A DNA stretch of 64,000 nucleotides from Clostridiales bacterium (GTDB taxonomy: Bacteria > Bacillota > Clostridia > Christensenellales > Pumilibacteraceae), in NCBI GenBank assembly GCA_022508485.1, contig JAFLVD010000003.1, positions 32,588-96,587 of the forward strand, in the 5' to 3' direction. Both the position numbers and the translations under genes were made by a program. The notes under the pieces were generated by a model. That model had not been told where the DNA came from, made no database searches, and saw only the letters and a program-made list of their open reading frames with translations. Positions 24,862 to 33,973 of the stretch are shown here, one piece after another; position 1 is the first letter of the stretch, and every line of letters starts with the position of its first letter.

Positions 24862-26709
24862 ATGACAAAAATAATTTTCGACGCAATTGTAATAGGCACC
24901 GGCCATGCCGGAATAGAAGCGGCGCTTGCGCTGTCCAAAACGGGCGCAAAAACGCTCGCATTATCGATAACGCTCGATAACGTCGGGTACATGGCGTGCA
25001 ACCCGTCGATAGGCGGAACGGGCAAGGGCCACCTTGTGCGCGAGCTTGACGCAATGGGCGGATTTATGGGTATCGCCGCGGACAATACCGCGACGCAGAT
25101 TCGCATGCTCAATTCGTCCAAAGGGCTTGCCGTGCGCTCGCTTCGCGCTCAGGCCGATAAGTACAAATACCACGAGTTTACAAAATCGGCGTTAGAGCGC
25201 GCCGAAAACCTCGTGCTTCGTCAGGACGAGGTAAAATCGATAGTCAAGACGGAAAGCGAATTTAAGGTGGAGTGCGTTACCGGCATGGAATACTGTTGCC
25301 GCGCGGTCGTCGTTGCTTCGGGCGTGTATTTGGGCAGCACTATTATTTGCGGCAAGACCGTACTTTCTCGCGGCCCCGTGTGCTTTCCGAGAAGCGACTA
25401 CCTCGCCAAAAGCTTAGCCGCGCTCGGTTTTAAGCTGAGGCGGTTTAAAACGGGCACGCCGGCGCGGCTTATAGGCAAAACAATCGATTTTTCGGCGCTC
25501 GAAATTCAATACGGCGATACCGTTCCGTACACCTTTTCGGCGCTCACGAAAAAGCAGCCTAAAAATACTTCGGTGTGCTACCTCGGCTACACCAACGAAA
25601 CCACGCACGAAATTATCCGCGCGGCGTTATCGTCGTCGCCCCGAAGCCTCGGGCTTATAACGGGCACTGGCGCACGCTACTGCCCGTCGATAGAGGATAA
25701 AATCGTAAGGTTTGCGGATAAACCGCGCCACACGTTTTTCCTCGAGCCGGAAGGCGCTTTTACCGACGAATGGTATATTCAGGGCATATCCACGTCGCTG
25801 CCGCCGTCCGTTCAGCGCGAAATGTACCGCTCGATAAAGGGCTTAGAGCGCGTCGAGATTGCGCGCGACGCGTACGCCATAGAATACGAGTGCATAGACG
25901 CGCGCGAGCTTTTTTCAAGCCTTATGAGTAAGCGCGTTCCCGGACTCTTTTTTGCCGGGCAGATAAACGGCACGAGCGGTTACGAGGAAGCGGCGGCGCA
26001 GGGGCTTGTCGCCGGAATAAACGCGGCGGCGTATCTGTCGGGCAAGGATCCGCTTATTCTCGATAGAACAAACAGCTATATAGGCGTTATGATAGACGAC
26101 CTCGTAACGGTGGGAAGCGACGAGCCGTACCGTATGCTTACCGGCAGGGCGGAGTGCAGGCTAAGCCTAAGACAAGACAACGCGGATTTAAGACTCACCG
26201 AGCTTGCTTATCCGTACGGCACGGTGAGCGAAGAAAGGATAAAAGCGCTTAACAAAAAGAAGCGCGAAACCGAAAAGTGCAGAACGCTGTTTTCGACAAA
26301 GCTCGACAAGGCGACGGTAGAGCGAATCTTCGAAAAGGCGAACGAAGAGAGCGCAAAGCCGATGACGGCGGAAGAGGTTTTGCGCCGACCGGGCGTTACG
26401 CTCGAGCTGTTTAACGAGTGTTCGGACGTGCTGAAAAGCGTATCCTCCGCGGCGCAGTTAGAGGCGTACGCGGCTATACGCTACGACAGCTACTTAAAAC
26501 GCCAGAGCGCCGAGCTTAGCGAAAAATCTCGGCTGGAAAATATGAAGCTTCCGCCCGACGCAAATTACGCCGAGGTGGAAGGGCTTCGCCTCGAAGCTCG
26601 GGAAAAGCTGAACGCGGTAAAGCCGTTATCTATCGGCCAGGCGTCCAGAGTGTCGGGCGTTACCCCTGCGGACGTGTGGGTGCTTATAAAGCATTTCGGC
26701 GCCGAATAG
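24862..26709 (+). CDS. mnmG: tRNA uridine-5-carboxymethylaminomethyl enzyme MnmG
   Basis: A 615-residue FAD-binding protein that, with MnmE, adds the cmnm5 group to U34 of tRNA. The N-terminal FAD fingerprint is AIVIGTGHAGIEAAL, followed by MACNPSIGGTGKGHLVRE. AGQINGTSGYEEAAAQG and SRLSLRQDNADLR-type segments mark the family, and the C-terminus has VSGVTPADVWVL. The length is standard. No ribosome site is obvious; a hairpin CTGTC-TTAC-GACAG just upstream may occlude or position initiation. MnmE is not in the window. Confidence 0.95.
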   Translation: MTKIIFDAIVIGTGHAGIEAALALSKTGAKTLALSITLDNVGYMACNPSIGGTGKGHLVRELDAMGGFMGIAADNTATQIRMLNSSKGLAVRSLRAQADKYKYHEFTKSALERAENLVLRQDEVKSIVKTESEFKVECVTGMEYCCRAVVVASGVYLGSTIICGKTVLSRGPVCFPRSDYLAKSLAALGFKLRRFKTGTPARLIGKTIDFSALEIQYGDTVPYTFSALTKKQPKNTSVCYLGYTNETTHEIIRAALSSSPRSLGLITGTGARYCPSIEDKIVRFADKPRHTFFLEPEGAFTDEWYIQGISTSLPPSVQREMYRSIKGLERVEIARDAYAIEYECIDARELFSSLMSKRVPGLFFAGQINGTSGYEEAAAQGLVAGINAAAYLSGKDPLILDRTNSYIGVMIDDLVTVGSDEPYRMLTGRAECRLSLRQDNADLRLTELAYPYGTVSEERIKALNKKKRETEKCRTLFSTKLDKATVERIFEKANEESAKPMTAEEVLRRPGVTLELFNECSDVLKSVSSAAQLEAYAAIRYDSYLKRQSAELSEKSRLENMKLPPDANYAEVEGLRLEAREKLNAVKPLSIGQASRVSGVTPADVWVLIKHFGAE

Positions 26710-26721
26710 ATAACAAGCCGA

Positions 26722-26829
26722 AGGCTTGGCGCCTGTCGTGTGTGGACTAATCGGCGCATTCGACATCCCTCCCGACTAAATACTTTCCTAAAAGATAAAA
26801 ATTAAGGACCGCTTCGCGGTTCTTTTTTA
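26722..26829 (+). repeat. Dispersed 3'-end element, copy 2, ending in terminator
   Basis: It begins 12 bases after the mnmG stop and matches 1-112. It ends in a GGACCGC-TTC-GCGGTTC hairpin followed by six T. The AGATAAAAATTAAGGACCGC part also occurs on the minus strand at 34377-34405. It serves at least as the mnmG terminator. Confidence 0.8.
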
Positions 26830-26867
26830 TTACATTTAAAGAGCGTTTAATCTCATTATAAAAACTC

Positions 26868-26896
26868 TTTACAATAACCCGGTAAAGTTGTATAAT
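26868..26896 (+). promoter_or_regulatory. Promoter, likely leaderless transcript
   Basis: TTTACA at 26868-26873, 17 bases, TATAAT at 26891-26896. The ATG is at 26903, six bases past the -10 box, as at 8210. Confidence 0.75.
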
Positions 26897-26902
26897 TAAA
26901 AT

Positions 26903-27796
26903 ATGGTTAAGACGGTGGCGGTAAATCCGATATACAGGGACAAAAAGAGCAGAGCGTGGGAGCTTGACTTTTTGCGTGGCGTCGCCGTTTTGTGCATGTG
27001 CTTCGACCACCTTATGTACGACTTTGCGTATTGCAAAAACTGGTTCGAAGGCGCAAGACTGGCAAACGGGTTTATCGACGCTGTTTCGGCTTTTGCAAAA
27101 GATTTTTACGCCTCGTACTATACGTACGGATTTAGGTTTTGGGCGCATAATATATTCGTTTTTTTGTTTTTGTTTTTGGTAGGGGTGAGCTGTTCGTTTT
27201 CGCGCGATAACATAAAGCGCGGAAGCCTTCTCGCGGTCGTTTCCGTTGCGTTTACCGGCGTAACCTACCTAATGAAAAGCTTTATGCAGCCTATTGTTTT
27301 CGGCGTACTTCACTGTATAGCGCTTTCCATTCTTTGCGTGGCTGCGGTCGATATAGCTACAAAAAAGATTAAATGGCTTAATACTTATCTTCCGCTCGTA
27401 CTTGGCGTTATCATTCTTGCCTTTGCGATATATTCGGGTTCTAAGTACAATTTGCCGTATTTACCTCGCTATAAAAATTCGGACGCGGAATTTCAGGCGG
27501 CGCATTTGCTCGAATATATTCTCGGCGTCGATTCCGCCGACGTGCTCAGTATCGGCGCAACGTACGGATCCGATTGGTTTGGACTGTTCCCCAACGTCGG
27601 CATGGTGCTTCTCGGTATGTACTGGGGAAAGAGCATGTACTCGGTACGCCGCTCGCATTTTCCGATACTCGACAGGGCATGGCATAAGCCGTTTACCTTT
27701 GTCGGGCGGCACGCGCTTATTTTTTATCTTGCGCACCAGGTTGTCATGGCGCTTATAGTCGGCGCGGTTTGTTTAATGGCAGGGTACAGATTTTAG
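26903..27796 (+). CDS. DUF1624/HGSNAT-type membrane acyltransferase
   Basis: A 297-residue integral membrane protein with seven or so helices. It starts with KKSRAWELDFLRGVAVLCM, the HGSNAT/DUF1624 signature where the Asp and Arg before the first helix are conserved, then FLVGVSCSFSR and FGVLHCIALS. The GSDWFGLFPNVGMVLLGMYWGK segment and HALIFYLAHQ end are typical. It may transfer acyl groups to an extracytoplasmic sugar, but the substrate is unknown. The gene is likely leaderless. It precedes an adenylate-forming ligase, perhaps part of the same lipid or wall pathway. Confidence 0.8.
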   Translation: MVKTVAVNPIYRDKKSRAWELDFLRGVAVLCMCFDHLMYDFAYCKNWFEGARLANGFIDAVSAFAKDFYASYYTYGFRFWAHNIFVFLFLFLVGVSCSFSRDNIKRGSLLAVVSVAFTGVTYLMKSFMQPIVFGVLHCIALSILCVAAVDIATKKIKWLNTYLPLVLGVIILAFAIYSGSKYNLPYLPRYKNSDAEFQAAHLLEYILGVDSADVLSIGATYGSDWFGLFPNVGMVLLGMYWGKSMYSVRRSHFPILDRAWHKPFTFVGRHALIFYLAHQVVMALIVGAVCLMAGYRF

Positions 27797-27811
27797 TTAA
27801 GAGGAACGAAA

Positions 27812-29407
27812 ATGATGCTTTACGATATGATTAAAACCCATACGAAGATTGACGGAAAAAAACCGGCGCTCTACTACATGGGAAAATACTTTTCGTACGA
27901 TACCTTGTACCGCTCGATAGACGACGCGGCGGCGCGGCTTTCTCCGCTCGTAAAAAAAGGGGACGTCGCGACTATTTGCATGCCCAACACGCCCGAGTGC
28001 GTGTACTGCTTTTATGCGCTCAATAAGCTCGGCGTTATCGCGCACATGGTGCACCCGTTAGCGCCCGTCAACCAGCTTAAAAAGTTTATGACGGCGGCAA
28101 AGTCGAAGCTTCTCATAACGCTTTCCATAAACCTCGAAAAGTACGGCGAGATAGCAAAGGATATGCCGATAATTTCTATACACCCGGCGCGTTCGCTTTC
28201 CCCCGTGCTAAGGTTTTTGTTCGATTTAAAAAACAAGCCGTACAAGGGCGACATGACCAATATCACGCCGTTCGATTCTCTCGCCGCCGCAGGTATTCCA
28301 CAAAAGATCGAGCGCGACGACAACACCACAGGCGTGTATCTTCACAGCGGCGGAACGGGGGGCGAGCCTAAGATTATCGAGCTGTCGGACAGAAGCATTA
28401 ACTGTCTTGCTTCGCGCGGACTTGAAATTCTCGGCATAGAGGACGGCGTGGGTACATACATGCTGGCGGCGCTTCCCATGTTTCACGGCTTCGGGCTTGC
28501 GATGAGCATACACACCATTCTTTGCCACGGCGCGATAAGCGTGATGATGCCTAAGTTCGACCCCAGGCTGACTGTAAAGTTGTTAAAACAGAACAAAATG
28601 CACTATATTATAGGCGTTCCCAATCTGTTCAGAGCGCTGCTTAAACAAAAGGATTTTCGCGGCGACGCGCTCAAAAATCTGTATATCGCGTTTGTCGGCG
28701 GCGACTGCGCGCCGCAGGATTTGTTGGACGAGTTCAACTCGCACATGGAAAAGGCCGGCGCTAAGGGTAGGCTTTTCGAGGGGTACGGTCTGACCGAAAC
28801 GGTTACGGTGTGCGCAGTAAACAGCTACGCGCACTCGCGCCGCACTTCTATGGGAATGATGCTCTCGGGGCTTAAAGCGGCGGTCGTCGAGCCGGACGGA
28901 TTTACTCCGCTCGCCGCCGGAGAGAAGGGCGAGATAGTCGTTTCGGGCGATACGCTTATGAACGGATATCTCGATAACCCCGTGGAAAACGCGCGCGTGT
29001 TTTTCGATATCGACGGCGAAAAATACGTTCGTACCGGCGATTTCGGATACATGGACGAGGACGGGTTCTTGTATTTCGTTCAGCGGCTTAAAAGGATAAT
29101 TAAAATCGCCGGCATAAGCGTTTATCCCAAAGAAATAGAAACTGCGGCGCTCGATATTTCGGGCGTTACCGGCTCGTGCGCGGTTGAGTACAAGGACAAC
29201 GGAAAAACCAAAATCGCGCTGTTTCTTACCGGCGCGCCGCAGGACGAAAAGGAAGTCAAAGCAAAAATCGAGGCCGAGCTGTCGCACTACGCGGTGCCGA
29301 CTATTGTCAGAGTAATCGACGCGATACCGCTGACGCCCGTCATGAAGGCGGACACAATCGCGCTCACCGCGCTCGCCGAAAAAATCGCAAAGGGGGAAGA
29401 GCGGTGA
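27812..29407 (+). CDS. AMP-dependent acyl-CoA synthetase/ligase
   Basis: A 531-residue adenylate-forming enzyme that joins a carboxylic acid to CoA or a carrier through an acyl-AMP. The A3 loop appears as LHSGGTGGEPKIIELS, A5 as EGYGLTETVTV, A7 as VRTGDFGYMDEDG and A8 as QRLKRIIKIAGISVYPKEIE. The conserved C-terminal catalytic Lys is likely in TPVMKADTIAL. The substrate is unknown. AAGAGGA precedes two adjacent ATG codons (27812, 27815). Its stop overlaps the next start by 4 bases, so the metallo-hydrolase is in the same operon. Confidence 0.85.
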   Translation: MMLYDMIKTHTKIDGKKPALYYMGKYFSYDTLYRSIDDAAARLSPLVKKGDVATICMPNTPECVYCFYALNKLGVIAHMVHPLAPVNQLKKFMTAAKSKLLITLSINLEKYGEIAKDMPIISIHPARSLSPVLRFLFDLKNKPYKGDMTNITPFDSLAAAGIPQKIERDDNTTGVYLHSGGTGGEPKIIELSDRSINCLASRGLEILGIEDGVGTYMLAALPMFHGFGLAMSIHTILCHGAISVMMPKFDPRLTVKLLKQNKMHYIIGVPNLFRALLKQKDFRGDALKNLYIAFVGGDCAPQDLLDEFNSHMEKAGAKGRLFEGYGLTETVTVCAVNSYAHSRRTSMGMMLSGLKAAVVEPDGFTPLAAGEKGEIVVSGDTLMNGYLDNPVENARVFFDIDGEKYVRTGDFGYMDEDGFLYFVQRLKRIIKIAGISVYPKEIETAALDISGVTGSCAVEYKDNGKTKIALFLTGAPQDEKEVKAKIEAELSHYAVPTIVRVIDAIPLTPVMKADTIALTALAEKIAKGEER

Positions 29408-30240
29408 AACTGAAATTTTTGGGCACTGCGGCCGCCGAGGGCGTTCCGGCGGTGTTCTGTAACTGCGATAACTGTAAGCGCGCAAGGCGGCTCGGCGGCA
29501 AGGATATTCGTACGCGTAGCCAAATACTTATAGATAAAGATACGCTGTTCGATTTTCCGATGGACACGTATATGCACGTTCTTAATTACAATATCGACCT
29601 GTCGGCGGTAAAACACGTGCTTATCTCTCACAGCCACATGGACCACTGCTATCCGCAGGAATTTATTATGCGCGGCGGACCGTTTGCGCACTCGCTCACC
29701 GAGGAAAAGGTGGAGGTTATTTGTAACGGCAAGGTGCGCGAAATGTTCCTTTCGGATACCGCAAGAGAAATTCGTCCCGAAGTGGCAAAAGGCATAACGG
29801 CAACCGCGGTGCGCCCGTTTGAGCGGCTTAATCGCGGCGATATGACAATAATACCGCTGCCGGCAAAACACACCGCGGACGAGGAATGCCTTGTCTATTA
29901 CGTCGAACGCGGCGGCGTAGGCGCGCTGCTGTTAAACGATACCGGCGTAATCGACGGCGATGTGTACGCTCGGCTTTACGACATGGGCGGAAGGGCGAAC
30001 GTTGTAACATTCGACTGCACTTACGGCGTTATGCGCCACGGCCCCGGTCGGCACATGGGGCTTTTGGATGACGTCGATCAAGCCGAGCTTCTTCTTAAAA
30101 ACGGCGTAATAAACGCCGCCGCCACACTTATATGTACGCACCTAAGCCACAACAACGGAAACGACTACGCCGCTATGCAGGCGGCGGCAAAAGAGTACGG
30201 CTTTACCGTAGCCTACGACGGAATGGAAATAACCGTATAG
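29404..30240 (+). CDS. Metallo-beta-lactamase-fold hydrolase, PhnP-like
   Basis: A 278-residue protein starting with KLKFLGTAAAEGVPAVFCNCDNC, the first strand of the family with a Cys pair that could bind zinc, followed by HSHMDHC, the metal-binding HXHXDH motif. PhnP-type phosphodiesterases share this first-strand arrangement. The LLNDTGVIDG and CTHLSHNNG segments supply further ligands. It starts with GTG in a GTGA overlap with the ligase, implying coupling. The substrate is unknown. Confidence 0.82.
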   Translation: MKLKFLGTAAAEGVPAVFCNCDNCKRARRLGGKDIRTRSQILIDKDTLFDFPMDTYMHVLNYNIDLSAVKHVLISHSHMDHCYPQEFIMRGGPFAHSLTEEKVEVICNGKVREMFLSDTAREIRPEVAKGITATAVRPFERLNRGDMTIIPLPAKHTADEECLVYYVERGGVGALLLNDTGVIDGDVYARLYDMGGRANVVTFDCTYGVMRHGPGRHMGLLDDVDQAELLLKNGVINAAATLICTHLSHNNGNDYAAMQAAAKEYGFTVAYDGMEITV

Positions 30241-30300
30241 CGGTTGCGATTTCGACAATAAAATTCTTAAAAAATTTATCCAAAAAAAAGAGCAAGGGTA

Positions 30301-30329
30301 TTGATTACCCTTATCCGATGTGGTATAAT
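30301..30329 (+). promoter_or_regulatory. Promoter of the zinc-ribbon membrane gene
   Basis: TTGATT at 30301-30306, 17 bases, TATAAT at 30324-30329. The leader is about 28 bases with TAGGAGG. Confidence 0.75.
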
Positions 30330-30362
30330 AAGGGGCGATAAGCAATTTAATAGGAGGAAATG

Positions 30363-32213
30363 ATGGCAGGTAAAAAATCAGGCAAGAGCGCCGAGAGTGA
30401 GCAGCTCATTGCCGCAGCCGAAGAGCTGAGGAAAGCGGCCGAGCTTCTTATGGGTAGAGCCGCCGAAACCGACTCTTCTACTTCCAAAAAGTCGACGACT
30501 AAAAAATCGTCGTCGACCAAAAAGTCTTCGACGACAAAAAAGTCTACCCCTAAGAGCACAACTTCTAAGCCGAAGACTTCCGCAAAACCCAAAGCGGCTA
30601 AACCGAAAGAGGAAGAAGAGCCTAAGTCGGACGAGCCGGAAGAGCAAACGGAGGTAGAAAAGCCCAAAGCAAAGCCCAAGTCTTCGGGCAAAAAATCGAC
30701 CAAAAAAGAAACCGCCGCTACGGTAGAGCCGAAAGCGGAAGAACCGAATGAAGAGCCTGCGCCGGTCGAAGAGCCGACGGAAGAGCCTACGCCCGTCGAA
30801 GAGCCGACGGAAGAACCTACGTCGGTCGAAGAGCCGAAGGAAGAGCCTGCGCCCGTCGATGAGCCGAAGGAAGAGCCTAAGGCTGAGCTGCCCGTTTACT
30901 GCCATAAGTGCGGCGCCCGAAATACGAGCGAGTATAAATTCTGCTTGCAGTGCGGTGCGTCTCTCGACGGCGAGCAAGAAGCGGAACCCAAACGGGAAGA
31001 AGAAAAGCCTTCGCGCCGCGACAAAAAGCTCGACGTAAACGAGATTGCGGACAGGACGGAGAACTTTATAAAGCACAAGGGCAAGCTTCCCATCTTTATA
31101 ATTGTTAACGCGCTTTTCCTTGTATGCTCGATACTTCTTATGACCGTGTCGTTCCACATTAACAGCTGGGGCGCCGACGGAAATCTCGTCGGACACGGCT
31201 ACACGGTGTTCTCGTACTTCCGTAATTATTCGGAAGTAATAGAGCTCTTCGGAAACACCGCGACCGATTGGGCGCTTGCGGCATACCTAATAATAGGCGT
31301 GCTAATGATAGCGGCCATGATAATGCCGCTTGTGCTTGTCGTTAAAAACGTCATAATCCTGATTGTCAAAAAGGACAGAAGCGTATATAAAATCGACGCG
31401 GTAATTGCGTTCTCGTTCCTACTGTTCTACATAACTATGATAAGCTTTTTCGGCGCCAACGTTCCCGTAGGTCCTACCGTTTCGTTTATCATAGCCGCGG
31501 TCAACCTTGCCTTTACCATTTTTGCCGACCTTCTCATAAACAGAAAGAGCGGACAAAAGCTGCCGCTGTTCTCGATAGTCGTTATAGCGCTTGCCACGCT
31601 TGCCGAGTTTTTGTTTACGTCGTTCCGCATTTATTACCAGGTGCGAGAGGGCGGAAGGGATAGCGAATACTACGGCGCCTCCGCCGCAAGCGCCGCCGGC
31701 GGATTTATGTTCGTAACCTATCTTATAGCGGTGCTCGCTCTGATTGCGCTTATAATAGTACAGATTTGGAAGCTGCCGAGCGTAATAGATATTATTCTTC
31801 CTATCCTTGCCGCAGTATGTGCGCTGCTTACGCTTATCGTCGCGCGCGCAGGCATGCCGACGGGCTATAAGTTCGGCGAGGGCTTTACGATCGGAACGGT
31901 TATTACGCTTCTTATCGCAGTCGCGTACCTATTGTTTACAGTTATTCCGCCGCTTAGGAAAAAGTGCAAGATACAGCTTAACACGCTTAAACCGGCGGCA
32001 GTCGCCGCGGCAGATTCGTCCGCCGTCGTAACCGAAGCGCAGACGGAACCGAAAACGGAAGAGCCTGCGCAGGAAGAACCGAAAGCGGAACCCACGCCCG
32101 TCGAAGAGCCGAAAGAGGAAGAGGTAAAAGAGGGATATTGCTATGAGTGCGGCACTCAAAACACCCCGGGCAGTAAGTTCTGCAATAACTGCGGCGCGAA
32201 GCTCAAAAAGTAA
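30363..32213 (+). CDS. Multi-membrane protein with two zinc ribbons and Pro-Glu repeats
   Basis: A 616-residue protein of unknown function. The N-terminus is Lys/Ser/Thr-rich, like a DNA- or polyanion-binding tail. A Glu-Pro-rich stretch contains four tandem 10-residue units of the PVEEPTEEPT type (30761-30880). A zinc ribbon follows (CHKCGARNTSEYKFCLQCGA, about residues 180-200), then six or so membrane helices, then a second ribbon at the extreme C-terminus (CYECGTQNTPGSKFCNNCGA). The start is ATG 30363, five bases from TAGGAGG, since ATG 30360 is too close. Similar double zinc-ribbon membrane proteins are common in gut Clostridia and uncharacterised. Confidence 0.75.
   Translation: MAGKKSGKSAESEQLIAAAEELRKAAELLMGRAAETDSSTSKKSTTKKSSSTKKSSTTKKSTPKSTTSKPKTSAKPKAAKPKEEEEPKSDEPEEQTEVEKPKAKPKSSGKKSTKKETAATVEPKAEEPNEEPAPVEEPTEEPTPVEEPTEEPTSVEEPKEEPAPVDEPKEEPKAELPVYCHKCGARNTSEYKFCLQCGASLDGEQEAEPKREEEKPSRRDKKLDVNEIADRTENFIKHKGKLPIFIIVNALFLVCSILLMTVSFHINSWGADGNLVGHGYTVFSYFRNYSEVIELFGNTATDWALAAYLIIGVLMIAAMIMPLVLVVKNVIILIVKKDRSVYKIDAVIAFSFLLFYITMISFFGANVPVGPTVSFIIAAVNLAFTIFADLLINRKSGQKLPLFSIVVIALATLAEFLFTSFRIYYQVREGGRDSEYYGASAASAAGGFMFVTYLIAVLALIALIIVQIWKLPSVIDIILPILAAVCALLTLIVARAGMPTGYKFGEGFTIGTVITLLIAVAYLLFTVIPPLRKKCKIQLNTLKPAAVAAADSSAVVTEAQTEPKTEEPAQEEPKAEPTPVEEPKEEEVKEGYCYECGTQNTPGSKFCNNCGAKLKK
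30761..30880 (+). repeat. Four tandem 30-bp repeats within the zinc-ribbon gene
   Basis: Units start at 30761, 30791, 30821 and 30851, each coding a variant of PVEEPTEEPT. Their phase keeps the frame. Confidence 0.85.
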
Positions 32214-32222
32214 TCAAAAACA

Positions 32223-32249
32223 AAAACGGAACAGTTTGTTCCGTTTTTT
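32223..32249 (+). terminator. Terminator after the zinc-ribbon membrane gene
   Basis: AAAACGGAACA-GTT-TGTTCCGTTTT hairpin with a T-run. Confidence 0.9.
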
Positions 32250-32307
32250 CTTGCCGAAAATTAAAGTTTTATTGCGAAAGCGTTTTGGTATTCTATTTAA
32301 AAAAAGT

Positions 32308-32541
32308 TTATCTCAGTATCCTAAGCGCCTCGTCGAATATTCCGTTTTCTTTAATGAACTCGTCGACGAGTGGGAACGATTCTTCTATTGTGTTGTAAGA
32401 GCTTACAATCTCGCGCATCACAGCTATGTTCTCCGGGGTGGTGGGAAGATCGCCGAGCTTTTCGGTAAGCAGCGCCTTTTTCTTTTCGGCTTGCGTCATT
32501 AAATGCCACCTGGGATTTTCGAGTACTCTTTTTATGTCCAT
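32308..32541 (-). CDS. Small protein of unknown function
   Basis: A 77-residue soluble protein, mostly helical and polar, starting MDIKRVLENPRWHLMTQAEKK. No family recognised. It is believed real because a TTGATT-17-TATAAT promoter (32563-32591 on the minus strand) and an AAGGTG site precede the ATG. It is divergent from gluQ, sharing its promoter region. Confidence 0.6.
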   Translation of the reverse strand: MDIKRVLENPRWHLMTQAEKKKALLTEKLGDLPTTPENIAVMREIVSSYNTIEESFPLVDEFIKENGIFDEALRILR

Positions 32542-32562
32542 TTTATCACCTTGTTCACTTTA

Positions 32563-32591
32563 ATTATATCACGGATGGACCTTAAAATCAA
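32563..32591 (-). promoter_or_regulatory. Promoter of the 77-residue gene
   Basis: On the minus strand, TTGATT at 32586-32591, 17 bases, TATAAT at 32563-32568. Confidence 0.7.
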
Positions 32592-32636
32592 GACAATTTA
32601 CTTTTTGGTAAAACAAATTATTCGGTTTATTGTGGG

Positions 32637-32665
32637 TTGATTTAACCGCGCATATATGGTAAAAT
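32637..32665 (+). promoter_or_regulatory. Promoter of gluQ
   Basis: TTGATT at 32637-32642, 17 bases, TAAAAT at 32660-32665. It is divergent from the promoter at 32563-32591. Confidence 0.6.
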
Positions 32666-32702
32666 AAAGGCGGTTAAATTTTTACGCACGGTCGAGGTGG
32701 AA

Positions 32703-33638
32703 GTGGAAGGACCGCAGTTTAATTCGCGTATAGTAGGACGGTTTGCGCCCACGCCGAGCGGCGACATGCATCTCGGCAATCTTTTGTGTGCGCTTACCGC
32801 CTATCTCTCCGCAAAAAGCAAGGGCGGCAAATATATCGTCAGGATAGAGGACCTCGACCCTATAAGGAGTCCGCGTTCGGGCGGATATAAAATACTCGAC
32901 ACCTTGTGCGCCTTTGGACTCGAAGGCGACGAGAAGCCGATTTTTCAAAGCGACAGAAGCGAGCTGTACCGCGAAAAGGAACTTGTTTTAGAGCGAATGG
33001 GGCTTACTTACCCGTGCTATTGCTCTCGCGCCGAGCTTCACGCCGCCGAAGCGCCTCGGCTAAGCGACGGATCCGTCGTGTATTCCGGGAAGTGCAAACG
33101 TCTTTCCGACGAGGAAAGGGCAAAGGCCGAAAAAACGCGCAAGCCGTGCGTAAGGGTTAGAGTGCCTGATAAGGTAATATCTTTTACCGACGCGCTCTGC
33201 GGCACGTATTCCCAAAACCTTGAGTCGGAGTGCGGAGATTTTATTATTCGGCGCTCGGACGGCGTGTACGCGTACCAGCTTGCCGTTACCGTCGACGACG
33301 GCGAGCAGGGCGTAACCGAGGTTGTCCGCGGCGAGGATTTGCTGTCGAGCACTCCGCGCCAAATATATCTTATGCGGCTTTTCGGCTACCGCGAGCCGAG
33401 CTATATTCACATTCCGCTCGTGTGCGACAGTGCCGGACGGAAGCTGAGTAAAACCGAGGGCGACCGTATCGCCGAAAATTTAAAGCGCTTACAAAAAGAG
33501 CGCATACTCGGCGCGCTCGGCTATGCAATGGGGTTAATCGAAAAGGACAGGGCGGCGGACCTACAAGAGCTTACCGAGTTATTCTCCGTCGAGAAAATTG
33601 CTCGCGGCGGTGTGAGACTTCCCCCGTCCCTTCAATAA
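32703..33638 (+). CDS. gluQ: Glutamyl-Q tRNA(Asp) synthetase
   Basis: A 311-residue glutamyl-tRNA synthetase paralogue lacking the anticodon-binding half. It attaches glutamate to queuosine at position 34 of tRNA-Asp. RFAPTPSGDMHLGNLL is the HIGH-class motif, CYCSRAEL with YSGKC is the zinc-site area, and LSKTEGD replaces KMSKS. At this length it cannot be a normal GltX. The start is GTG 32703, five bases from GAGG; GTG 32697 is an alternative adding two residues. GluQ is more typical of Proteobacteria, so its presence here implies a queuosine pathway. Confidence 0.87.
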   Translation: MEGPQFNSRIVGRFAPTPSGDMHLGNLLCALTAYLSAKSKGGKYIVRIEDLDPIRSPRSGGYKILDTLCAFGLEGDEKPIFQSDRSELYREKELVLERMGLTYPCYCSRAELHAAEAPRLSDGSVVYSGKCKRLSDEERAKAEKTRKPCVRVRVPDKVISFTDALCGTYSQNLESECGDFIIRRSDGVYAYQLAVTVDDGEQGVTEVVRGEDLLSSTPRQIYLMRLFGYREPSYIHIPLVCDSAGRKLSKTEGDRIAENLKRLQKERILGALGYAMGLIEKDRAADLQELTELFSVEKIARGGVRLPPSLQ

Positions 33639-33658
33639 AAACGTTTCGAGGTGAAAGT

Positions 33659-33925
33659 ATGATTCATTCTTTAAGCGGCGGCGTTATTAAGGATTACGGT
33701 ACGTACACGTTTGTAAAGGTGATTTTCGAGGCGGACGACCGTCCGTATTGGTATATAGCCGATTTTCCGGTAGAGGAAGGCGACAAGGTTATCGCGCCGT
33801 TCGGAAAAATCGACACTCCGCGCGAGGCGACTGCAATCAAAGTGGAAAAAAACGTGAGCGGACAGGTAACGCCCATTCCGTTAAATAGCGCGAAAAAGCT
33901 GTTGGGCTTAGCGCCGCTGGCGTAA
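33659..33925 (+). CDS. Small protein resembling a PriA N-terminal DNA-binding module
   Basis: An 88-residue protein of unknown function. Its strand pattern FVKVIFEADDRPYWYIADF followed by VEEGDKVIAPFGK is reminiscent of the PriA 3'-DNA-end binding domain, where Y-x-P and GDxVxVPFG recur. That is only a resemblance. A GAGGTG site precedes the ATG, and it follows gluQ by 20 bases, suggesting co-transcription. Confidence 0.5.
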   Translation: MIHSLSGGVIKDYGTYTFVKVIFEADDRPYWYIADFPVEEGDKVIAPFGKIDTPREATAIKVEKNVSGQVTPIPLNSAKKLLGLAPLA

Positions 33926-33938
33926 GATACTCGTACGC

Positions 33939-33967
33939 TTGACAAAGTTATCGCGATTATATATAAT
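33939..33967 (+). promoter_or_regulatory. Consensus promoter, likely leaderless transcript
   Basis: TTGACA at 33939-33944, 17 bases, TATAAT at 33962-33967. The ATG is at 33974, six bases after the -10 box. Confidence 0.8.
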
Positions 33968-33973
33968 TCAGGT

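Noticed and set aside
26747..27148. Minus-strand ORF ending in the dispersed repeat
   Set aside because: It is mostly antisense to the acyltransferase gene; the matching C-terminal reading in both repeat copies most likely reflects the repeat's DNA similarity.
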